From NCBI GenBank assembly GCA_903835275.1, contig CAILMK010000503.1, forward strand, positions 1 through 6,276: a DNA stretch of 6,276 nt. Reading direction: 5' to 3'. Both the position numbers and the translations under genes were made by a program. Shown here one piece after another: positions 1 to 5,489 of the stretch; position 1 is the first letter of the stretch, and each line of letters begins with the position of its first letter. The stretch comes from an uncultured bacterium. Lineage in GTDB: Bacteria; Bacteroidota; Bacteroidia; CAILMK01. The notes under the pieces are model-generated. The model saw only the letters and a list, made by a program, of their open reading frames with translations. It ran no database searches and had not been told where the DNA came from.

Positions 1-1344
1 CCCGATGGCGTGTTCATTGCTCTGGCTTTCAATACCCAATAGTTTGGAATTCAATTTTACTGCCCATGCATCGGTGCTTTTTTGGTCATTTGCCTTTACA
101 TCGCCATCGGAAGATTTGGATTCCCCTGTAAAAAGGTAACCCCCGTCACCGGCAACAGCAATACATTCAGCATTATCGCTATTGCTGCCTCCATACGTTT
201 TTTGCCATTCTATGATTGAATCCCTTTTTAATTTGATCACCCAGGCGTCACCATTTCCATGATTTGAAGTAACATCGCCGCTGGTGGATGAAGTAGATCC
301 GCATACCAGGTATTCATCAGTATCCTTTAGCTGAGTGATCCAGTTAGCACTGTTTGCTCCGGGACCCCCATAGACTTTTTGCCATAATATTGAACCTTTA
401 AGGTCAAGTTTAACCAACCATGCACTGCCTGTATCATTGATAGGCCTCAATATATCTTCACTTCTTGAAAAGGTTTGTCCTGCCAAAATATATGCTGAAT
501 CCAGGGTGGGGGTTATGCAAAAAGCATTATCCGAACCTCCGCCTCCAACATTACGTTGCCATTGCATGCTACCATCGGAAGCAAGTTTCAACACCCATAT
601 ATCCACCCATCCGTGAGCGGTGGTGATATCCTTATTGCTTGATTTTGTATACCCAACCACTATGCAGCCACCATCGGAAGTGGCTTTAACATTATTGGCT
701 TCCTCATCATCAGTGCCACCATAATTTTTTGTCCATTCCAGTGTGCCGTCACTTTTGATCTTGAAAATAAAGAAGTCTTTATTGCCGTGATTATTTTTCA
801 GGTCACCATTATTGGAACGTGTATATCCTGCTACAATAAATCCGCCATCAGCGGTGGCAGTGATGGAATGCGCTTCATCATTCCCATAGCCACCATAGGT
901 TTTTGCCCAGGCAATGCTACCGTCGGGTTTGAGTTTGATCACCCATGCATCCAATGAATCCCAACTTTTATTAATAACGTCTCCATCTCCTGAAGCGGCA
1001 GACCCGGCAACCATATAGCCACTATCGGACGTTTGGAGAATGCAATAGGCATAATCATTTAATATACCGCCGTAGTTTTTTGACCATTCCACTGTTCCAT
1101 CCGCTTTTTGTTTTACTACCCATGCATCAGAGGCGTATTGCCTGTGATTACCTGTACAATCCCCGTCAGTGGAAAAAGTAAATCCGGCCGAAACTGATCC
1201 CCCTTCCATAGTAGGAGCTACAGAAACCAGAGCATCATAGCCGGCTCCGCCTAGATCTTTTGACCATTGTAAGTACGAATTTTGTGCATTGGCTCCCATG
1301 CAGACCAATAGTAGCAGGAGCGTAGTACGTAGAGTATTATTCAT
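1..1344 (-). CDS. Secreted WxKxYGG-repeat (beta-propeller-like) protein, 3' end off window
   Basis: The frame is open for 448 codons from the ATG at 1344 to the left edge, so the C-terminus is missing. Residues 1-20 form a type I signal peptide: a charged start, a run of leucines at 9-13 and a likely ANA|Q cleavage after residue 20. The rest is seven tandem repeats of 58-60 residues starting at W27, W87, W146, W204, W262, W321 and W380. Each follows the plan W-x-K-x-YGG, then D-x-A-x-x-I, T-x-DGG-Y-x-V-A-G, S-x-x-GD, NHG, DAWVxKLxxDG. This pattern is common in exported Bacteroidota proteins and probably folds as beta-propeller blades. Such proteins usually end in a T9SS sorting domain, which here would lie beyond position 1 (inference). 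The start of an eighth unit (nt 1-45) lacks the W and YGG. No enzyme motif is seen; a role in surface binding or extracellular structure is possible but unproven. Confidence 0.88.
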   Translation of the reverse strand, partial: MNNTLRTTLLLLLVCMGANAQNSYLQWSKDLGGAGYDALVSVAPTMEGGSVSAGFTFSTDGDCTGNHRQYASDAWVVKQKADGTVEWSKNYGGILNDYAYCILQTSDSGYMVAGSAASGDGDVINKSWDSLDAWVIKLKPDGSIAWAKTYGGYGNDEAHSITATADGGFIVAGYTRSNNGDLKNNHGNKDFFIFKIKSDGTLEWTKNYGGTDDEEANNVKATSDGGCIVVGYTKSSNKDITTAHGWVDIWVLKLASDGSMQWQRNVGGGGSDNAFCITPTLDSAYILAGQTFSRSEDILRPINDTGSAWLVKLDLKGSILWQKVYGGPGANSANWITQLKDTDEYLVCGSTSSTSGDVTSNHGNGDAWVIKLKRDSIIEWQKTYGGSNSDNAECIAVAGDGGYLFTGESKSSDGDVKANDQKSTDAWAVKLNSKLLGIESQSNEHAIG

Positions 1345-1379
1345 GCCGGAACAATTAATAAATAAAGCTTTAAATATTA

Positions 1380-1418
1380 GATTGAATATACTAAAAACCC
1401 TCTCCGAAATATTCAATC
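1380..1418 (-). promoter_or_regulatory. 10-bp inverted repeat in 5' leader of the WxKxYGG-repeat gene
   Basis: GATTGAATAT at 1380-1389 and ATATTCAATC at 1409-1418 are perfect 10-bp reverse complements separated by 19 nt. On the minus strand they lie between the predicted promoter and the ATG at 1344. The outer arm falls almost exactly where transcription should begin, so the mRNA would start with a stem-loop. The loop on the mRNA strand contains GGAGAGG. The function is unknown: it could be a 5' stabilising hairpin, an operator or chance in AT-rich DNA. Confidence 0.4.
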
Positions 1419-1424
1419 AATTCA

Positions 1425-1454
1425 CAAAGATAAGTATAAAAGCCTCTTATGCAA
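1425..1454 (-). promoter_or_regulatory. Bacteroidota-type promoter of the WxKxYGG-repeat gene
   Basis: On the minus strand, TATCTTTG (plus coordinates 1425-1432) is a perfect match to the TAnnTTTG -7 box. A TTG at 1452-1454 lies 19 nt upstream as a -33 element. The implied start near 1418 gives a leader of about 74 nt before the ATG at 1344. No Shine-Dalgarno sequence is visible, as is usual in this phylum. Confidence 0.55.
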
Positions 1455-1503
1455 CCATTGAGGTGGTATTTCAGTAAATGAATGGGTTATTAGGCTGCTC
1501 TTA

Positions 1504-2184
1504 TCACGAATTCACTGCGTCCTGCAGGTATCTCGTTTTCATCAGCGGGCATATTTTGTAACGTTCATCATGGGTATCCTGATACAGGGACTCTAGTGTT
1601 TCATATACATCAGCGATGCCAATATTACGGCACCATTCAAAAGGCCCGTAAGGATAATTAGTACCCAGCTTCATGCTTTCATCAATATCTGCTTCAGAGG
1701 CAGTACCCTCCTGTAATGTGTAAAATGCTTCATTGATGATCATTAAAATCACCCGCGGACTTACCATGCCGACCCTATCCGCAACTATTTTTACTTCCCA
1801 ACCCAGCCATTCGCATATTTTTTTCAGTTGACCTGCATTTTCAGGATTAAGGCAACTCATTTCCATGATAGGGCGGTCAATAAATCCTGTGAGACCATTT
1901 ATGCCAAATAGGGGAGCAGCAAATGGTTCAGGACACAAATAAACCATCTCTGCCAATTGTGTTTTTACAGAAGAAACAATGACAGGAGTGCTTTCCAGCG
2001 AGGCATAAAAAGCAAGCTTTTCAGGTTCGTCATCCAGATTCAGGTCAAATATAAGATCATAATCATTCAGGTCAACCTCCTCGATATAGGACTCAGGCTC
2101 AAAATAGTCCACATTTGCTGCAGGTGGCAATTTTCTTTTTAATTCCTCGGCTCGTTCAGGGGTTCCTGTAATAAATATCTTCAT
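1504..2184 (-). CDS. 3-hydroxyacyl-CoA dehydrogenase family protein, short and possibly non-catalytic
   Basis: This is a 226-residue soluble protein with no signal peptide. Residues 112-226 match the C-terminal helical domain of 3-hydroxyacyl/3-hydroxybutyryl-CoA dehydrogenases: a VADRVGMVSPR segment, then INEAF, EGTASEADIDESMKLG and YPYGPFEW. Family enzymes oxidise 3-hydroxyacyl-CoA with NAD+ and are about 280-310 residues long; this one is shorter. The N-terminal half keeps a first strand (KIFITG) but no clear GxGxxG dinucleotide loop, and the Rossmann part is compressed. Aligning from memory to human HADH, the catalytic His falls on N96, the paired Glu is kept as E108 at the same 12-residue spacing, the Ser falls on T75 and the substrate-binding Asn on P143. 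It may therefore be a divergent or inactive paralogue. The start ATG at 2184 follows a TAnnTTTG box by only 4 nt. It is followed on the same strand by the repeat-protein gene, which has its own promoter. Confidence 0.8.
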   Translation of the reverse strand: MKIFITGTPERAEELKRKLPPAANVDYFEPESYIEEVDLNDYDLIFDLNLDDEPEKLAFYASLESTPVIVSSVKTQLAEMVYLCPEPFAAPLFGINGLTGFIDRPIMEMSCLNPENAGQLKKICEWLGWEVKIVADRVGMVSPRVILMIINEAFYTLQEGTASEADIDESMKLGTNYPYGPFEWCRNIGIADVYETLESLYQDTHDERYKICPLMKTRYLQDAVNS

Positions 2185-2188
2185 TGCG

Positions 2189-2217
2189 CAAAGATAAAGA
2201 CAATTACGAATTACAAA
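2189..2217 (-). promoter_or_regulatory. Promoter of the HAD-like gene, likely giving a leaderless mRNA
   Basis: On the minus strand, TTTG (2214-2217), a 17-nt spacer and TATCTTTG (2189-2196) fit the Bacteroidota -33/-7 consensus. Only 4 nt separate the -7 box from the ATG at 2184, so transcription should begin at or very near the start codon. The alternative is that the true start is a later codon, but the residues after the ATG (KIFITG) look like a genuine first Rossmann strand. Confidence 0.55.
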
Positions 2218-2226
2218 TTACGAATT
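2203..2226. repeat. Short direct repeat ATTACGAATT x2
   Basis: ATTACGAATT occurs at 2203-2212 and again at 2217-2226, a 14-nt period, with a related AATTACAAATTA between them. It overlaps the spacer and -33 region of the HAD-like gene promoter and abuts the REP-like palindrome. It could be a binding site or repeat-derived intergenic sequence. No function can be assigned. Confidence 0.4.
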
Positions 2227-2239
2227 GCGATTTTAGAGT

Positions 2240-2279
2240 TGCTCCCCTCTCCATGTGGAGAGGGGTTGGGGGGTGAGGT
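2240..2279. repeat. REP-like palindromic element
   Basis: CCCCTCTCC (2244-2252) and GGAGAGGGG (2257-2265) form a perfect 9-bp stem with the 4-nt loop ATGT. They are followed by a G-rich tail, TTGGGGGGTGAGG. A GC-rich palindrome with a conserved GGTGAGG-type flank is typical of dispersed REP-like repeats in Bacteroidota and some other phyla, some of which are moved by REP-associated tyrosine (Y1) transposases. Its composition contrasts sharply with the AT-rich DNA beside it. It lies between the gene 3 terminator and the gene 2 promoter. Assignment rests on resemblance; copy number cannot be seen in this window. Confidence 0.65.
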
Positions 2280-2307
2280 AAAAAAAACCCGCCTTGCGGG
2301 CGGGTTT
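2280..2307 (-). terminator. Rho-independent terminator of the TIDFG lipoprotein gene
   Basis: On the minus strand, AAACCCGCC (2307-2299) pairs with GGCGGGTTT (2293-2285) around a short CGCAA loop. A run of eight T residues (2287-2280) overlaps the end of the stem. It begins 21 nt after the TAA of the lipoprotein gene (stop at 2329-2331). It separates that gene from the downstream HAD-like gene. Confidence 0.88.
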
Positions 2308-2328
2308 CTAAATATAAATCAGCGATTA

Positions 2329-3231
2329 TTATTTCATTACAAAAGGATAGCTTTTACCATTTATCAGAGCAGTGGCATTAGCATCGCAGACACCGCTGCC
2401 GCTTTTGCCAAAATCAATCGTTATTGAATTTCCACCGGAAGTAAGCGTCATGGCTCCTTCTTCTATCCATTTGCAGAAAGGAACAATCTTTAATGGATCA
2501 GTACTGCTTACATCCACCGTGTAGCCGTTCCCAAGGGTATTAATACCACTTGCGGATCCGCTGATTAGCCAGTAGGCGACAAATCCGTTGCCATCTAAAT
2601 ATTCCTTGCGTTCACGGGTGGAAGTCCATGTTGCGTATGCCCCACTTGGGGAAGTGATTCTTCCATTTGTTACTACAACGCTATAATCAGAATAGGAGGT
2701 TCCGTTGGCATCTGTTTTCTTCCCGTTATTGGTAATAGTTTTGGTCCCCTCAACTGCATAAAAAGAAGTAGTATTCGCGACTTCGGTTACATAAAAATTA
2801 TCGAGGGTAGCAGTAAGTGTTGCACCTGTGTTACGATATCTATCAGTTAAGACAAGATGTATTTTTCCTTTACGTGTGCGATTGTCTAATCCCACGCAAC
2901 CGGTAGTACCGAAGTCAATAGTTACATACAACGGGAATTTGGTGCTATCGTGGCCGGATTCAAAATAGACCTTGGCGCAAGTGCCCAGTAATAGGTTTTG
3001 ACCAGTCTTGTTCATTCCTTTTACAGTAACAGCATCTTCACTTGCATTGAATACATCGGAAAAAGTTTGTTCCGCCCTTGAGTTGTCAGTGGAAGCTGTT
3101 ACATAATCAGCATCCGATTGGGTCGTGCTTGCAGGAGGAATCGCAGGACTCGCTTTTTTACAGGCATTAAAGACGAAAAACCCGGCTATGAGCATCCCTG
3201 TTAAGCTTAAAAATAGAATTTTCTTTTTCAT
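2329..3231 (-). CDS. Putative lipoprotein with duplicated TIDFG module
   Basis: This 300-residue protein has an export signal (MKKK, hydrophobic stretch 5-21) ending in FNAC with Cys24, a plausible but non-canonical Bacteroidota lipobox. The next residues are KKASPA and lack the acidic surface-export signal, so a periplasmic-facing location is likelier than the cell surface (inference). A low-complexity S/T/P/A linker (27-50) follows. Two halves resemble each other: C85 with VTIDFGTTGC at 103-112, then DNRTRKGKI; and C253 with ITIDFGKSGSGVC at 270-282, then a DANATALINGK segment. Each half therefore carries a Cys pair 27-29 residues apart, which may form disulfides. Similar uncharacterised lipoproteins occur in Bacteroidota, but I know no function or family name. 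It has its own promoter and a strong terminator, so it is probably monocistronic. Confidence 0.82.
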   Translation of the reverse strand: MKKKILFLSLTGMLIAGFFVFNACKKASPAIPPASTTQSDADYVTASTDNSRAEQTFSDVFNASEDAVTVKGMNKTGQNLLLGTCAKVYFESGHDSTKFPLYVTIDFGTTGCVGLDNRTRKGKIHLVLTDRYRNTGATLTATLDNFYVTEVANTTSFYAVEGTKTITNNGKKTDANGTSYSDYSVVVTNGRITSPSGAYATWTSTRERKEYLDGNGFVAYWLISGSASGINTLGNGYTVDVSSTDPLKIVPFCKWIEEGAMTLTSGGNSITIDFGKSGSGVCDANATALINGKSYPFVMK

Positions 3232-3263
3232 ATTGATTGTTTAATTGTTTCAGTATTGATGTA

Positions 3264-3297
3264 CAAATATACAATAGGTTTAAAATATCAGGACAAA
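3264..3297 (-). promoter_or_regulatory. Promoter of the TIDFG lipoprotein gene
   Basis: On the minus strand, TATATTTG (plus coordinates 3264-3271) matches TAnnTTTG exactly. A TTTG (3294-3297) sits 22 nt upstream, at the long end of acceptable -33 spacing. The predicted leader is about 25 nt, A-rich and without a Shine-Dalgarno sequence, before the ATG at 3231. Confidence 0.5.
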
Positions 3298-3400
3298 AGG
3301 GGCTAAAATATCGATGAATAGTCAAAAATGAACTATTTCAATCGTGAAAAGGTAGGGGTTCAATATTTTGAACACTTTGGGATAATTGCGTTTGTATTCC

Positions 3401-3417
3401 TGAATCCGAAGGATTCA
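3401..3417. repeat. Perfect 7-bp inverted repeat, possible operator
   Basis: TGAATCC and GGATTCA flank a 3-nt GAA centre. Outer GTAT (3394-3397) and ATAC (3417-3420) could extend the pairing past a bulge. It lies about 40 nt upstream of a TACATTTG box and 90 nt before the downstream ATG, which would suit a regulator site. No T-run follows, so it is not a standard terminator. Confidence 0.3.
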
Positions 3418-3454
3418 TACGTTTATAGATTATCATTAATATTGAAAACGATTG

Positions 3455-3462
3455 TACATTTG
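3455..3462 (+). promoter_or_regulatory. Candidate -7 box of the propeller-like gene
   Basis: TACATTTG matches the TAnnTTTG consensus and lies 43 nt before the ATG at 3506. I could not find a good TTTG or TTG at 17-23 nt upstream, so the assignment is weak. Confidence 0.3.
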
Positions 3463-3505
3463 ATGCTGTTACTGATATTCCCCAATCCTAAAAAACAAAA
3501 AACCA

Positions 3506-4708
3506 ATGGGTAGAATTTTAAAGTATGGTATCTATCTTGCCTGCGTCCTATCTCTATTGCTCTTCTTTTTCTGTAAGAATAATCAAAGCGAAAAAGAGAA
3601 AAAAGTCCAGGGATCATCTGTTAAATCCCTAGGCAATGGAACACCTGTAAAAATTAAAACCATTGAAGATACTGATACAACAAAGGTCTCTTTTGAGTTG
3701 TTAGAACAATTTCCGGACTCTCTTTCATTCGTTAAAGCACATCCGGGAATTGAGTCAGATACTAGAAAACATATCATTGAAAAGGCAAAGTCAATACAAT
3801 TTTATGATCCGCTTACCGGTCGTATTTTAAAAACTATACCTAAAAAAGACAATGGTTTTACCAGGAAGGAACTGGCTTTTTTTGCAAGAAAGACCGGTGA
3901 AACGATCCTGAAAAAAATATACGGTTATCAAATAAGCGATGACTGTTTTTTGTTGGAAAGGTGTCATACCATTCCATTCGTCGATACCATTGTCGGTTTG
4001 GACGGAGGTCCGAGAAATTTTAACATATATAATCGTTCTGGTGATATGATCCTGCATGTTCCGGAGGATAACAACATATTGTTTTCACCTGATCACGAGC
4101 ATATTATTTTTTATACTTGCCAAGGTTCCTCATTTCCTATCTTTTATCCTAAACATACATTGCAGTTTTATTCAGCAACGGGAAAGCTATTGAAGAAATA
4201 TGTTTTCGATACTTCACAGATATCATCTATGATAGAGGCCGATTTTACCGGTGACGGAAAATATGTGGTGGTCATAGGTGTAAAACCTGTCGGCACTACA
4301 CTCATTTATAATTCGAGTGGTGTTCTTTTAAAAACTATTCATGGGCTAAATATCGGTTATTCAAATTCATTTAAAACCTATGTTTCCAAAAATGCCGATT
4401 ATTCACTTGCCTCTTTGATTGATTCACTGATATTAATAGATAATACAAAGAGTAAGGAACTTTGGGGAAAAGCGTGCTTCAGGGCATCACAAGCATTTTT
4501 TGCCATTGATAAAGGGTGCATTGTTGCAGAAGTGGAAATGAAAAAAGGAATGTTGAGTTTCGATCCTAAATGCATAAGAATTTATTCCTTCAAAAGTGGC
4601 AAAATCCTTGATGAGATCAAGAATGCAACTATCCTCGCCTGGCAGCCGGATAGATTTTATGTGAAAAAGGAACATCATTGTTTTGTATATCATTTGAAAA
4701 GCAGCTAG
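3506..4708 (+). CDS. Exported or membrane-anchored protein with propeller-like repeats, function unknown
   Basis: This 400-residue protein is not one I recognise. Residues 5-23 form a hydrophobic segment ending in LLLFFFC; Cys23 could be lipidated, but Phe at -1 is a poor lipobox, so a plain N-terminal anchor is equally possible. A charged, low-complexity linker (24-60) follows. The body carries five copies of a strand-turn-strand motif of the form I/F-Y-x-x-x-G-x-h-L-x-x-I (h hydrophobic), at about 99-111, 174-185, 221-232, 267-278 and 359-371. Between them are segments such as ILFSPDHEHIIFYT and ADFTGDGKYVVVIG. These resemble WD40/YVTN-type blades that read out 'value then label', so a beta-propeller sensor or scaffold is a reasonable guess. 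No catalytic motif is visible. It is divergent from the lipoprotein gene and separated from yqgE by 107 nt. Confidence 0.75.
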   Translation: MGRILKYGIYLACVLSLLLFFFCKNNQSEKEKKVQGSSVKSLGNGTPVKIKTIEDTDTTKVSFELLEQFPDSLSFVKAHPGIESDTRKHIIEKAKSIQFYDPLTGRILKTIPKKDNGFTRKELAFFARKTGETILKKIYGYQISDDCFLLERCHTIPFVDTIVGLDGGPRNFNIYNRSGDMILHVPEDNNILFSPDHEHIIFYTCQGSSFPIFYPKHTLQFYSATGKLLKKYVFDTSQISSMIEADFTGDGKYVVVIGVKPVGTTLIYNSSGVLLKTIHGLNIGYSNSFKTYVSKNADYSLASLIDSLILIDNTKSKELWGKACFRASQAFFAIDKGCIVAEVEMKKGMLSFDPKCIRIYSFKSGKILDEIKNATILAWQPDRFYVKKEHHCFVYHLKSS

Positions 4709-4775
4709 TGAACAAGCTTTGCATACGGAGTTTCCCTTTCCATTTCAAGCGACAATTCAAAAATAAATCCCTTTC

Positions 4776-4790
4776 GCCAAACTATTTGGC
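4776..4790. promoter_or_regulatory. Perfect 6-bp palindrome upstream of yqgE, operator-like or weak terminator
   Basis: GCCAAA (4776-4781) and TTTGGC (4785-4790) are perfect reverse complements around CTA. The site lies 25 nt before the yqgE ATG and 11 nt upstream of the TATCTTAG box, where a bound regulator could affect the promoter. The right arm also supplies a TTTG, but only 13 nt from the -7-like box. ATTTT follows, so it might instead act as a weak terminator for the upstream gene. Confidence 0.35.
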
Positions 4791-4801
4791 ATTTTCCTGC
4801 G

Positions 4802-4809
4802 TATCTTAG
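4802..4809 (+). promoter_or_regulatory. Weak -7-like box before yqgE
   Basis: TATCTTAG differs from TAnnTTTG at one of the six fixed positions and lies 6 nt before the ATG at 4816. If used, it would give an essentially leaderless transcript. Spacing to the nearest TTTG (13 nt) is too short for a good -33 element. Confidence 0.28.
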
Positions 4810-4815
4810 CATGAG

Positions 4816-5389
4816 ATGTTTGAAAAAATTAAAACAACCCTGCCTCCTGCAAAGGGTCGCGTACTGTTATCCGATCCATTTCTGATGGATCCTAACTTCC
4901 GCAGAACGGTCGCCTTGCTATGCGAGCATAATGAGAAGGGCAGCTTCGGATTTGTACTCAACAGGCAATTGCACCTTACCATCGCTGATGTAATGGAAAA
5001 TAGACACTTTACAGGAAGTGCCGCTCTATCTTGGTGGACCGGTGCAGAAAGACACCCTGCATTTCATCCACCGAGATCCGGAATTTGCGGAAAACAGCGT
5101 CGAGGTTTTTGAAGGCGTATACTGGGGAACAGATTTTGAAAAAGTGAAGGAAAAGCTGGAAGAAAACACGCTTGACCTGGATAATTTCCGCTTCTTCGTA
5201 GGGTATTCCGGATGGGGTGAGGGTCAGCTGGAGGATGAAATAAAGGAACAAAGCTGGTTTGTTGCCGAGGCTACCGAAGAAATGATTTTTGAAGACGATG
5301 AAGAGGAACTCTGGAAGAAAATCCTCAAAAATATGGGTGGCGGCTTCAAGTTCTTATCCAATGCACCGGAAAGCCCGCACATGAATTGA
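4816..5389 (+). pseudogene. yqgE: YqgE/AlgH family protein (UPF0301), frameshifted
   Basis: Two frames together encode one YqgE/AlgH (DUF179) protein. The first frame (from ATG 4816) gives the family N-terminus: KGRVLLSDPFLMDPNFRRTV, then CEHNEKGSFGFVLNR. After about residue 61 it turns into unrelated sequence and stops at 5110-5112. The second frame, open from 4994, gives IDTLQEVPLYLGGPVQ (GGPV at 5033-5044), DTLHFIHRDPEF, GYSGWGEGQLEDEI (from 5201) and the acidic tail with LWKKIL, ending at TGA 5387-5389. Skipping one base near the AAAA run at 4997-5000 joins them into about 190 residues, the normal family length. All signature motifs survive, so a sequencing error or very recent mutation is likelier than old decay. 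The biochemical role of YqgE is not established; AlgH was linked to alginate regulation in Pseudomonas. Product and family are sure; the true state of the frame is not. Confidence 0.85.
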
Positions 5390-5434
5390 TATTTTTGATA
5401 AGGTAATAGGATGAAATGTAATAAAGTAATAATG

Positions 5435-5470
5435 AATTAATAAAGCCCGGAATCCCGGGCTTTATTAATT
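5435..5470. terminator. Bidirectional terminator with 16-bp stem
   Basis: AATTAATAAAGCCCGG (5435-5450) pairs perfectly with CCGGGCTTTATTAATT (5455-5470) around the loop AATC. The GC-rich core with A-rich left and T-rich right flanks makes it work on both strands. It lies 45 nt after the yqgE stop and 19 nt after the stop of the convergent T9SS gene (TAA at 5490-5492), so it should end both transcripts. Confidence 0.92.
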
Positions 5471-5489
5471 TTTGAACTTTTATTACCTA

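Larger units (their letters stand above)
3298..3505. other. Divergent intergenic region, plus-side portion
   Basis: AT-rich DNA between the lipoprotein promoter and the start of the plus-strand propeller-like gene. It holds a 7-bp hairpin (TGAATCC 3401-3407, GGATTCA 3411-3417), a weak TTTCA/TGAAA pair (3336-3340 and 3345-3349) and one -7-like box. A 61-codon plus frame at 3328-3513 runs into the next gene's start but has no coding character I trust. No RNA gene was recognised. Confidence 0.5.

Noticed and set aside
1..1266. CRISPR or DNA-level tandem repeat array
   Set aside because: The periodicity of about 175 bp reflects diverged protein repeats; the nucleotide copies are not near-identical and no short repeat-spacer pattern exists.
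1285..1305. Cys15 of the repeat protein as a lipobox
   Set aside because: Val at -1 does not fit a lipobox, and a standard ANA|Q signal peptidase I site follows directly.
1289..1477. 62-codon plus-strand reading frame
   Set aside because: Overlaps the start, signal peptide and leader of the minus-strand repeat gene; no coding features.
1957..2142. 61-codon plus-strand reading frame
   Set aside because: Lies antisense inside the HAD-like gene; no recognisable protein features.
2239..2427. 62-codon plus-strand frame beginning MLPSPCGEG
   Set aside because: Its beginning is a translation of the REP-like palindrome, then it runs through the terminator and antisense into the lipoprotein gene.
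3328..3513. 61-codon plus-strand frame in the divergent gap
   Set aside because: AT-rich, overlaps the next gene's start by 8 nt, contains a hairpin and a -7-like box, and resembles no protein family I know.
4811..4815. ATG at 4811 as an alternative yqgE start
   Set aside because: It is in another frame whose product does not resemble the YqgE N-terminus; the ATG at 4816 gives the family sequence.
5018..5389. Second yqgE frame as an independent gene starting at GTG 5018
   Set aside because: It lacks the family N-terminus, which is encoded just upstream in the adjacent frame; it is the C-terminal part of the same protein.
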